A model generated the notes under the pieces. That model had not been told where the DNA came from, did no database searches, and saw only the letters and a program-made list of their open reading frames with translations. A program made the position numbers and the translations under genes. Source: Planctomycetota bacterium (GTDB lineage Bacteria; Planctomycetota; UBA1135; GCA-002686595). From it: a stretch of 34,418 nucleotides of DNA. Positions 23,614 to 30,783 of the stretch are shown piece by piece; position 1 is the stretch's first letter; the number at the start of each line of letters is the position of its first letter. Where the stretch lies: NCBI GenBank assembly GCA_002720975.1, contig PBIX01000102.1, positions 1 to 34,418 of the forward strand, in the 5' to 3' direction.

Positions 23614-24110
23614 GAGAAGCTACTCCCCGCGGTGATTCGCATGGCCCTCTGAAAAACCCCCGGATACACCGCTAGGGCCCCTGGAACACCACAGGCTTGG
23701 CAAGGACAGGCATCCTTCGATGCTAAGGCACCCGGGAGGGTCGCGGTACAGGATCTCCGGCCGCGTTGGGAGGGCGCCAGCCGCGCACTCAAGTCCCCCC
23801 GGACCTTCTGGCTCGAGACCCGGGGCTGCACGGGGCCCTGCGGCGCAGGCGTTCCAATCCAGACCCTGACAGAGGCCTCGTCGGGCGAGAGGGCCCACCA
23901 AGAACGAACCTGGCCCAGGGGAAGCCATGAGAATCCCGTCCTGAGACAGGTGCACCGGAAGGTGGGGCCCAACCGGCCCTGGAACACCCCCTCGAGGGTC
24001 TGCAGGTTTTGCCCATTTTGACACAAGAAAGGGAATGCACCTTCTCGAAATGGGAGCATGCCCCGCGCTCTGCCGGGGCTTCACCCCAGCAACCACCACT
24101 ATCCAATCCA
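23614..24110. other. 497-bp non-coding region between DUF72 and the reduced regulator
   Basis: No convincing gene. Open frames crossing it on the minus strand lack any family resemblance and have no plausible start. It holds a 12-base direct repeat CCCTGGAACACC (23679-23690 and 23977-23988), an inverted pair CCCATTT (24012-24018) / AAATGGG (24048-24054), and a hairpin GCCCCG / CGGGGC (24060-24065, 24074-24079) in the likely leader of the downstream regulator. It must contain the promoters of two divergent genes, but no convincing -35/-10 pair was found. Confidence 0.5.
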
Positions 24111-24464
24111 ATGCAACCCAAGATTCTCCTCGTCAGCAACGATCCCGGCCTCCGGCTCCGCATGCAAATCGGCCTCGAGGGGGCCGAGATCAAGTTCGCC
24201 CGTGACGAATACGAAGCCCGCCGAGTCCTCGAGACTCTGCGCGATGAAGACGCCCCGAGCGGCATCCAGAGCCCCCAGGAAGGCCCCTGGACCCGTCCTG
24301 GCGAAATCCTCCCCTTTGAGGAGTACGAGCGGCGTATTCTCCAGCACGCTCTTACAACTACGGGCTGGAATGTGAAGCAGGCGGCTGCAAGACTGGGCAT
24401 CGGTCGCGCCACGCTGTACCGCAAGATCGACCGATATGACCTGAGAGGACGCAACGCGGGGTGA
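24111..24464 (+). CDS. Reduced NtrC-like protein with a Fis-type helix-turn-helix
   Basis: Encodes 117 residues from ATG 24111. An upstream in-frame start at 24009 would add 34 residues with no family sense. Residues 4-40 (KILLVSNDPGLRLRMQIGLE) resemble the first third of a receiver domain. The phospho-acceptor Asp, Thr/Ser and Lys positions are missing, and the whole AAA+ module is absent. Residues 64-110 are a complete NtrC-family C-terminal domain: GEILPFEEYERRILQHAL followed by the Fis HTH NVKQAAARLGIGRATLYRKI. Full NtrC-type activators are about 450-480 residues. It probably binds DNA as a dimer but cannot activate sigma-54 RNA polymerase itself. It precedes the pyrophosphorylase-like gene by 21 bases and is likely in one transcript with it. 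Confidence 0.78.
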   Translation: MQPKILLVSNDPGLRLRMQIGLEGAEIKFARDEYEARRVLETLRDEDAPSGIQSPQEGPWTRPGEILPFEEYERRILQHALTTTGWNVKQAAARLGIGRATLYRKIDRYDLRGRNAG

Positions 24465-24485
24465 GAGCCACCCCGGCCTCCCCCT

Positions 24486-25343
24486 ATGCAAGAAAACAGT
24501 CCCAACTCAATCCGCGTCAGGCTGACAGGTCTCGACGACCTGGCACCCGACTCCATCTCCGGTGGAGATTTCCGTGCATGGCTCACCGCCCCCATTGTCG
24601 GTGAGCCTTTGTACAAGCGGATCCTGAGCGTGCTCTTGCCGCTCTCGATCCAGGAGTTGGTACTGGAACCGGGGCCCGTTAGCGACGCTGTCCTGACGCT
24701 CTTTGAGGAGCGGCCGATCTACAACCTGCGCGCACGCATGGCCCCGTCCAAACAAGCGGCCTCCCCCGAGCACACGGCCACACTCGTAGTGCCAGTGGGA
24801 GGCCTGCTTGAAGCGGACCTGCTTGGCCTCCAAAGGCGTGGCGAGCAGACCCAGCGCATCGAGCGCACCCCCGTGCACCTCCCGGGGCAGACCACGCGGC
24901 CCAAACCCGAGATCATTTACCTCCCCCCCGGGCGACGGCAAGATGAAATCGACGCAAACCAGCCGCCATCCGATCCCTGCTCTCAGGTCCCACCCATCAT
25001 GCGCCCCACGGATACGTCCGTGTACTTGCGAGAGCTGGCACTACGAACACTAGAGGGCGACCTGGCGTCTCTGATCCCCGCCGGTGAGATGCGGGGCGGA
25101 ATTCTTTGCGGCCCTGATGCCGCGGTAGAAGCCGGAGTGCGCGTGGTGGGCAACGTCGCCATTGGAGCTCGAAGCCGAACCTCAACCGGGTGCGTCCTTG
25201 GGCCCGGTGCTGTAATCGGTGAGGACTGTGTGCTGGAGGCCAATTCACACGTGATCCACTCCATCGTGCTCGATGGCTGCACGGTGGCCGAAGGGGAACG
25301 ATTGCTGGGGGTCATCCGTCTACCCTCAGGGGAGACCATCTAG
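24486..25343 (+). CDS. NDP-sugar pyrophosphorylase-like protein lacking the catalytic nucleotide motif
   Basis: Encodes 285 residues. Residues about 30-75 (WLTAPIVGEPLYKRILSVLL, ELVLEPGPVSDAVLTLFEE) follow the K-P-L-x-x-x-x-G-x-P-L-I pattern of sugar nucleotidyltransferases (ManC/GlmU/RmlA superfamily). The N-terminal GGxGTRLxPLT loop is missing, and the NGD site reads LVVPVGGLLEADL. A variable linker (120-180) leads to left-handed beta-helix hexapeptide repeats (about 205-270): VRVVGNVAIGARS, TGCVLGPGAVIGEDCVLEAN, SHVIHSIVLDGCTV. The fold is therefore kept and the nucleotide transfer chemistry probably lost. It could be a regulatory pseudoenzyme or an acyltransferase-like scaffold. It is probably co-transcribed with the upstream reduced regulator; an intrinsic terminator follows. 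Confidence 0.7.
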   Translation: MQENSPNSIRVRLTGLDDLAPDSISGGDFRAWLTAPIVGEPLYKRILSVLLPLSIQELVLEPGPVSDAVLTLFEERPIYNLRARMAPSKQAASPEHTATLVVPVGGLLEADLLGLQRRGEQTQRIERTPVHLPGQTTRPKPEIIYLPPGRRQDEIDANQPPSDPCSQVPPIMRPTDTSVYLRELALRTLEGDLASLIPAGEMRGGILCGPDAAVEAGVRVVGNVAIGARSRTSTGCVLGPGAVIGEDCVLEANSHVIHSIVLDGCTVAEGERLLGVIRLPSGETI

Positions 25344-25416
25344 GGGCACCAGAGGCAAATACCCTGCGAATGAGCCGGGATAGGGCCCAACGCCAAGCCT
25401 CCTCGTGCGTACCCGT

Positions 25417-25460
25417 GGCACCCTCATCCCTGACTCCAGGGCCCTGAGTGCCATTTTTTT
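25417..25460 (+). terminator. Intrinsic terminator after the pyrophosphorylase-like gene
   Basis: Outer arms GGCAC (25417-25421) and GTGCC (25448-25452), inner TCA/TGA, and an inner stem CCCTG-ACTC-CAGGG fold into a long imperfect hairpin. A run of seven T (25454-25460) follows directly. This is the strongest intrinsic terminator on the plus strand of the window and isolates the operon starting at 25597. Confidence 0.8.
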
Positions 25461-25497
25461 CCGTCCAACGCCCGGATCGGCTTCTGCCGAACCCACC

Positions 25498-25506
25498 TGC
25501 TAGAAT
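25498..25506 (+). promoter_or_regulatory. Extended -10 promoter for the 25597-31941 operon
   Basis: TGC-TAGAAT (25498-25506) matches an extended -10 element (TGn-TATAAT with one change). It sits 38 bases after the terminator T-run and 90 bases before the ATG at 25597. No good -35 is seen 17 bases upstream (CGGCTT), which fits an extended -10 promoter. The predicted start point, near 25513, would give a leader of about 84 bases. Confidence 0.5.
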
Positions 25507-25529
25507 TCCCGCATCGGTACCGCCCTTGT

Positions 25530-25550
25530 GGGGGGTGCCCTCCACCCCCC
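25530..25550 (+). promoter_or_regulatory. GC-rich hairpin in the leader of the thioredoxin-like gene
   Basis: GGGGGGT (25530-25536), a 7-base loop and ACCCCCC (25544-25550) form a perfect 7-base stem between the predicted transcription start and the ATG at 25597. It could influence mRNA stability or translation. No riboswitch family is recognised. Confidence 0.35.
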
Positions 25551-25596
25551 CTCTACCGGGACCCATCGACCGCGCCCAACGGGCGCCACACCGACC

Positions 25597-26919
25597 ATGC
25601 TCCGTCCAACCCGACTCTGCGCAATCACCCTGGCGACCCTCGCGGGCCTCACCTCCCCCACTCTGGCATCCGATGCCCCCTTCGCGGACCTGTCCTTGCA
25701 GGATGCCGCCGCACGGGCCCAGAAGGAGGAGCGGCTTCTGGTTCTCTTCTTTGACAGCGAGACCTCACCAGATGCCCGGCGCATGCTCGAACGCACCTGG
25801 ACAGATGAGTCCGTGTTGGCGTGGCTGAAAGAGGAAGCTATCGCCCTCCAGATACCCGCCACCGATTCCAAGCTGAAGAACCGCTATGGCATCAACTGGT
25901 ACCCGCAGACATTCCTCATCAATCCGGATGGAATGCGCATCCTGCACAAGATCGAGGGTCACGCGACAGCTACCAAACTAGTGATAGAAATGACCGCCTC
26001 GCTGCTCGGCAACGACAGCCAATCCCGACCTGAAGGAGACACGGCCACCAACCCCTTGGCCTGGATGGCTTTTGCCAACTACCTGTTTACCAATGAGCCG
26101 CAGCGCAGCATCGAGTGCCTCGACGCCTATCTGTGGTGTCTTGACAATGGCGAAGAGCACATCGATGGTTTCCGCTCCCACTACCTCGAGTTTCTCCTGC
26201 AGCGCATCGCCTACCTGCGGAGTTACACGACCAAGGCCGTGGAAGCGTTGGTCACCCGGCGCGACCGCTTGCGGGCTGCCATCATCGCTGGCGTCTCCAC
26301 GGAGGCAGACACCCAGGAGTACCTGCGTTTCTGTTTTTGGCTGCGCGACGAAACCAACGCTCTCGACGCGGTGGAAGAGATGCGAGAGCTGGGCGAAGAG
26401 CAGCAGGTCGCCTCGCGCCTCATCCTCCGTACAGAACTGAATCGTGCCGTGGGACGCCAGCTCTACAGTGACATCCTGCGCTTGGACCCCAACCCGCTGA
26501 AGATCATTGACGCTCGGCTCAAGACCCTGCATGAAACCCCCGTGGCTGCCCGCACCAAGGCCGGTGGCTTCTTCGATGATCGCCAGGCCATCATCATTGA
26601 TGCCTCTTGCTACTTTGAAGCGCTCCTCGCGTCCTCTCGAGCAGGAGACGCCTTCGAGTTGGTGGACCGCGTTGTGAAGGACGCCCCGACAGGCCTGACG
26701 TTTCGAGCGTTCATGGAGCGTACCAACCGCTTGCGCGTCTTCACGCTGACCGAACGGCTCGCCAAGCAAGGCCTCGAGGTCGTGGGTGAGCGGGGCAAGA
26801 GTCACATTCAATCCCAACTGAGCCTGATTCTGACCCTCAAGGCCCAGGACGAACGCAAGGCCTTGCTTGAAGAAGAGCGCCGTGCGCTGGACCCAACTGA
26901 CGGCGACGATCAGAACTAA
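25597..26919 (+). CDS. Exported thioredoxin-fold protein without the CxxC motif
   Basis: Encodes 440 residues from ATG 25597. The upstream in-frame start at 25528 would place 23 non-family residues ahead of the signal peptide (LCAITLATLAGLTSPTLAS). The first domain resembles a thioredoxin fold: LLVLFFDSETSPDARRMLERTWTD aligns with the LVxFxAxWCGPCKxM region, but both cysteines are replaced (SETSPDARR). The later YGINWYPQTFLINPDG keeps the cis-proline. The remaining 300 residues are helical, with repeat-like spacing (SIECLDAYLW, LRDETNALDAVEEMRELGEE), resembling a TPR-type array. Thiol-disulfide exchange is therefore unlikely; a binding role is more probable. It heads a likely operon of five genes. 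Confidence 0.78.
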   Translation: MLRPTRLCAITLATLAGLTSPTLASDAPFADLSLQDAAARAQKEERLLVLFFDSETSPDARRMLERTWTDESVLAWLKEEAIALQIPATDSKLKNRYGINWYPQTFLINPDGMRILHKIEGHATATKLVIEMTASLLGNDSQSRPEGDTATNPLAWMAFANYLFTNEPQRSIECLDAYLWCLDNGEEHIDGFRSHYLEFLLQRIAYLRSYTTKAVEALVTRRDRLRAAIIAGVSTEADTQEYLRFCFWLRDETNALDAVEEMRELGEEQQVASRLILRTELNRAVGRQLYSDILRLDPNPLKIIDARLKTLHETPVAARTKAGGFFDDRQAIIIDASCYFEALLASSRAGDAFELVDRVVKDAPTGLTFRAFMERTNRLRVFTLTERLAKQGLEVVGERGKSHIQSQLSLILTLKAQDERKALLEEERRALDPTDGDDQN

Positions 26920-26958
26920 GGACGCCCCAAGCCCACCCGCTGCCCACCTGATCGAGGC

Positions 26959-28635
26959 GTGCCCATTCCTGCTCAGAATCTCGACGGTGAATTTGAGTCC
27001 CCCCCCTGGAGAACCTTCTGGGTGATCGCCGCCGCGGGTCTCACTCTACGCCTCTGCTTGCTGTGGATTGTGGGCGACCTCGACCTGCAGTCGGACGAAG
27101 CCAACTACGTCTACCTCGGCATCGCTTGGAACCACTTCGGGTTCTACTTCGACCAGCACCGCTACCTGTGGCCTCCTGGGTACTCCTGGTTGATGGCACG
27201 CAGCCTGAACCTGTTCGGAGAGAATGGGATGTTGGCGGTCAAGTACCTACAGGTCTTCGCCTCCGTCTCTATCGGTATGACGACCATGCTGTTGACGGTT
27301 CGCCTATTCGGGCTCAGGGCGGCGCGCATCGCGGGATGGATATGGGTTGCCTACCTGCCGCTTGCGGCATTCACGCACGTGCTCTGGAACGAGACTTTCT
27401 TCTCGGCCCTTTTCCTTCCTGGGCTCTACCAGATCCTGCGGCTTATGCAGCGGGGAGAAGACCCGCGAGCCACCTGGCGAGTCGTCGTCGCAGGACTCTG
27501 CCTGGCCGGCAGTCTGTATTTGAAAGAGAGTCCCCAATTCCTGGTGGTGGTATTAGCCCTGCTCCTGGTGCCATTCGCTGGAGGCCTACTTGAGGGAGTC
27601 CGCCGCGCTACATTGCTGCTCTTAGTTGTGGCCGCGTGCATCCTGCCCTGGGGCATGCGCAACCTGAACGTCTATGGGAAGTTCATTCCTCTAGGAACAA
27701 GTCTCGGCGAAAATGCCTTCCAAGGCCTCAACCAGGACTATCGCAACTTCGACCTGATCCCTATCGAAAAAGATAGAGAGCGGCGCGACATTCCTGCAAC
27801 GCGCAATGTGACTCGACACTGGTTCGACTACGTGGAACCCATTCTTTATCGTGACCTTCAGGCGCGTATGGACGCGCTGCGAGAAAATGTGAGCACCGCC
27901 ATGAAGGCGAGCAAAGATCAGGTTGCCGCAGGTGGCGATGCGGATCCACGGGCCGGTGCCCTCCAGGCTCAATTACTCCGCAACACAACCCTTCAGCAAC
28001 GATGGCTCGACCAGACCCCCCAAAAGGACCCCGATTCACTGGTCGAGTTTGCAGGGAACGTCGGCTGGTTACGCGCCGAGCCGCCCCAGGTCATCAATAC
28101 GGCGCAGCGCTCCGAGGTCAATTGGGCCAACGGTCTCCGCTTTGCAAAGGAGCACCCCGGTTGGTATGCCCGATCTCGGATACGCAAGCTGGCCGACCTG
28201 TTCACCCCCACATCTTTCTTCACGCGCCATCTGGCCCTGGGCCACTACGACGAGACCCCTCTGGGTGGTCACCTGCTACGCAAGCTGACAAGCCTCTGGG
28301 CCATTGCATGCCCCATGATTGTCCTTCTGCTCGGCATTGTGGGGTACACAACTGTCCTGCGAAGCCGACCCGCCTGGCTGCTCTTCGGATGCACCTTCGG
28401 GTATTTCCTGTGCACCACACTTCTGGTCGCCATGTCGCGCTTCCGCATCCCCACGATGCCCCTGCTAATCGCCCTCGCTGCTGGGTGCGTCGTCCACCAC
28501 AGGACGGTGGAAGGGCGAACACGCAAGGCCCTGGCCGCCGTGGCCGTTCTACTCGTAGTCTTCCTCTGGTGGATCACGTGGCCCGAGAACAGCATGGCAT
28601 TTAGGGAGATGGTTTGGAGGCGTTACAGCGCATGA
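26959..28635 (+). CDS. GT-C (GT39/ArnT-like) membrane glycosyltransferase
   Basis: Encodes 558 residues from GTG 26959, 39 bases after the upstream stop. The first helix (WVIAAAGLTLRLCLLWIVG) is followed by DLDLQSDEANYVYLG (about 40-54), whose Asp-Glu pair marks the catalytic first periplasmic loop of GT-C enzymes. WPPGYSWLMARSLNLFGEN and LYLKESPQFLVVVLALLL match the GT39/ArnT layout. About nine further helices are visible, then a periplasmic loop of about 130 residues (270-400) and four C-terminal helices ending in a Trp/Arg-rich tail. It probably transfers a sugar from a polyprenyl-phosphate donor. It is unrelated in detail to the GT-C gene at 2772-4361. The stop overlaps the next gene (ATGA). 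Confidence 0.84.
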   Translation: MPIPAQNLDGEFESPPWRTFWVIAAAGLTLRLCLLWIVGDLDLQSDEANYVYLGIAWNHFGFYFDQHRYLWPPGYSWLMARSLNLFGENGMLAVKYLQVFASVSIGMTTMLLTVRLFGLRAARIAGWIWVAYLPLAAFTHVLWNETFFSALFLPGLYQILRLMQRGEDPRATWRVVVAGLCLAGSLYLKESPQFLVVVLALLLVPFAGGLLEGVRRATLLLLVVAACILPWGMRNLNVYGKFIPLGTSLGENAFQGLNQDYRNFDLIPIEKDRERRDIPATRNVTRHWFDYVEPILYRDLQARMDALRENVSTAMKASKDQVAAGGDADPRAGALQAQLLRNTTLQQRWLDQTPQKDPDSLVEFAGNVGWLRAEPPQVINTAQRSEVNWANGLRFAKEHPGWYARSRIRKLADLFTPTSFFTRHLALGHYDETPLGGHLLRKLTSLWAIACPMIVLLLGIVGYTTVLRSRPAWLLFGCTFGYFLCTTLLVAMSRFRIPTMPLLIALAAGCVVHHRTVEGRTRKALAAVAVLLVVFLWWITWPENSMAFREMVWRRYSA

Positions 28636-29249
28636 AACACCGAGCATTAATCCTTCGCTGGGCACCGCACCTGGCCCTACTGCTGCTGCTGGCTACGGAG
28701 TACAAACTCGGGCTCTCGGCCTCGCAATCGCAAGAAGAACTGAGGGTTGCGCTCGACGAAGGCACGCCCCGCCAGAAAGCATGGGCCATACACGTCCTGG
28801 CCAACCGCGGAGACCCGACCGACGGGCCCCTGCACCGCATGTATATTCAAAAGGCCATCCTCGACCCTGACCCCCTAGTGGCCGACATGACGTACATGGT
28901 GGACGTATGCCGCCTTCTACAGCCCTCGCGCCAAGAGAAGCGGCTAAGCGTGCGATTCGACGAACCCACAAAGGCCCAGGACAACCTGGAGGACTGGTTC
29001 CGCCGGTTCGAGTTCTACCGGCGCAAGGTCGGCGGCCGTCCCCTGGGCGGCTCTCTGAGACTCAAGCAGCAAGAGGTCAAGTGGCTCCTTCACGTGCTCA
29101 GCGGAGGCAAACTCGACGAGGAAGAAGTCATGCCCTACCTTGAGCGCCGCCAGGAGGGCACCAACAGCGCGCGCATGCACCGCCTGGCCCCCAACAGAAA
29201 ACGGGACAGAGAACAGAAAGGGTCCACAGGACTCATTCCCGGCCGCTGA
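28632..29249 (+). CDS. Membrane-anchored protein with a HEAT-like segment, unknown function
   Basis: Encodes 205 residues from ATG 28632, which overlaps the preceding stop by four bases (ATGA) and has GGAGG about 11 bases upstream. A TTG at 28614 would add 6 residues inside the upstream gene. One N-terminal hydrophobic stretch (ILRWAPHLALLLLLATEY) would act as an uncleaved signal anchor. Residues about 35-85 (ALDEGTPRQKAWAIHVLANR, AILDPDPLVADMTYMVDVCR) resemble helical HEAT-type repeats. The C-terminal third is basic and helical (FRRFEFYRRKVGG, MHRLAPNRKRDREQK). I recognise no family. Operon position between a GT-C enzyme and a sulfatase-like lipoprotein suggests an envelope role. Confidence 0.68.
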   Translation: MKHRALILRWAPHLALLLLLATEYKLGLSASQSQEELRVALDEGTPRQKAWAIHVLANRGDPTDGPLHRMYIQKAILDPDPLVADMTYMVDVCRLLQPSRQEKRLSVRFDEPTKAQDNLEDWFRRFEFYRRKVGGRPLGGSLRLKQQEVKWLLHVLSGGKLDEEEVMPYLERRQEGTNSARMHRLAPNRKRDREQKGSTGLIPGR

Positions 29250-29272
29250 GTTTGCGACCCTGTACACCAACC

Positions 29273-30775
29273 ATGACCCAGCCCCTCTCCAGCAGGCGGA
29301 CCCCGTTGGTCCTCCTCGCCATCACCTCGCTTCTAGGAGCCTGCTCGGACGCGCCCCCCGTCCAACGGCGGCCCAACGTCCTGCTCGTCACCCTGGACAC
29401 CACCAGGCCCGACCACCTGGGATGCTACGGCGCAGCGGCCGGAGTCACACCGCACATCGATGCACTGGCAGAGAGCAGCACCCTCTTTGACCGCGTGATC
29501 TCCACTGCAGGCATCACCCCCATGTCCCATGCCTCCATCCTGACTGGCTTGAACAACTACAAGCACGGCATGCGCACTTTCTACTCCGACAAGTGTGGAC
29601 ACACCCTCAAGGATTCCGTGGAGACGCTGCCCGAGACCCTCAAGCGGAGCGGCTACAGGACAGCGGCTGCAGTCAGCGCGTACGTGGTCTCCGAGATCTA
29701 CAACCTACAGCAGGGCTTCGACACCTTCCTGACGGGTGTGGACGTATCCAGCATCGATATCACCCGTCAGCAAAAGCACGCCACGGCCTGGGATACAACC
29801 GGGCTCACCAACTCACAGCGCCGGGGTGACTTCACCATCACGGATGCGCTGAATTGGCTCGAAGAATCCCCGGATGACCCGCGCCCATGGTTTCTCTGGG
29901 TGCACCTGTTCGATGTGCATGACTACTCCCTCGTGCCCCCCACAGAGTTCATCGAGCCCTACGGGATAACCTATCCCGAGCAGGGGACAAAACTGGTGGG
30001 CATGCGTGGCCACGAGTGGCGCGAGAAGATGTATGACCCCGAACTGACATGGATGGATGCGCAGCTCGGCCGTCTGCTGGAGAAGGTGAAGGACTCGGGA
30101 CAATTTGACGAGACCCTCATCGCGGTAACGGCCGACCACGGCCAGGGCCTGCTCGACGGATACAAACGCCACAAGTGGGCGAAGCACCGGCTACTGTACG
30201 ACTGGTGCATCCAGGTCCCTCTCCTCCTGCACCTGCCCGGAGAGCAAGCCCAAGCACGAGTGCCCGATCAGGTTCGCACCATCGACATCACACCCACGAT
30301 CCTGCAATACCTCGACCTGGCTCCAGGACAGGAGCTGGAAGGCCTGAGCCTCCTCGCCCTGATGCGTGGTGAGAGCGAGGCGACCCCTCGCATGGCCTAT
30401 GCGGACGCCTTGAACCTCTACGACGCACACTCGCCGGCCAAGAAGAGCCTCCCCGAGGGCCACTACGACAACCTGTATGCCGTCTGCGATGGCCGCTGGA
30501 AGCTGGTCTGGCGCGAGGAGCACCCCGAGAACTCAGAGCTGTTTGACTTGGCCGCTGATCCGCTGGAGCTCAACAATCTGTACAGCCTGGAGCACCCGGA
30601 GGGGCAACGCCTCCTGGCCCAGCTCAACTCCTGGGAGGCGACCAAGGTGACCCCACCTGAAGGGGGTGGCGCAGAGGCCTCCGCCGAGGCCCTCAAGGCC
30701 CTGGGCTACATGGGGGACGACGAAGAGGAGGCTGTCGAAGACGGTGAGTCCCGGGACGAGGACTCCCGACTGTAG
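29273..30775 (+). CDS. Sulfatase-superfamily lipoprotein with a Thr in place of the formylglycine residue
   Basis: Encodes 500 residues from ATG 29273; a start at 29252 would add seven residues ahead of the signal. The signal peptide ends in lipobox LLGACS, lipidated Cys24. Alkaline-phosphatase superfamily metal ligands are visible: NVLLVTLDTTRPDHLGCYG (Asp42, Asp47), IAVTADHGQGL, and a His/Lys-rich KRHKWAKHR. Where sulfatases have C/S-x-P-S-R, this protein has TPMSHASILTG, so the formylglycine Cys/Ser is replaced by Thr82. NPP-type phosphodiesterases of the same superfamily use a Thr nucleophile, so phosphodiester or phosphotransfer chemistry is as plausible as sulfate ester hydrolysis. It ends LKALGYMGDDEEE with an acidic tail. 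It acts outside the cytoplasmic membrane. Confidence 0.86.
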   Translation: MTQPLSSRRTPLVLLAITSLLGACSDAPPVQRRPNVLLVTLDTTRPDHLGCYGAAAGVTPHIDALAESSTLFDRVISTAGITPMSHASILTGLNNYKHGMRTFYSDKCGHTLKDSVETLPETLKRSGYRTAAAVSAYVVSEIYNLQQGFDTFLTGVDVSSIDITRQQKHATAWDTTGLTNSQRRGDFTITDALNWLEESPDDPRPWFLWVHLFDVHDYSLVPPTEFIEPYGITYPEQGTKLVGMRGHEWREKMYDPELTWMDAQLGRLLEKVKDSGQFDETLIAVTADHGQGLLDGYKRHKWAKHRLLYDWCIQVPLLLHLPGEQAQARVPDQVRTIDITPTILQYLDLAPGQELEGLSLLALMRGESEATPRMAYADALNLYDAHSPAKKSLPEGHYDNLYAVCDGRWKLVWREEHPENSELFDLAADPLELNNLYSLEHPEGQRLLAQLNSWEATKVTPPEGGGAEASAEALKALGYMGDDEEEAVEDGESRDEDSRL

Positions 30776-30783
30776 ACCAGGCC

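Noticed and set aside
24018-24046. TTGACA (24018-24023) as a promoter of the reduced regulator
   Set aside because: A perfect -35 hexamer, but the sequence 17 bases downstream (CTTCTC) is not a credible -10.
23604-24616. Several minus-strand open frames of 150-275 codons in and beyond the long gap
   Set aside because: They overlap each other in different frames and the reduced regulator gene, lack a ribosome site and show no domain pattern.
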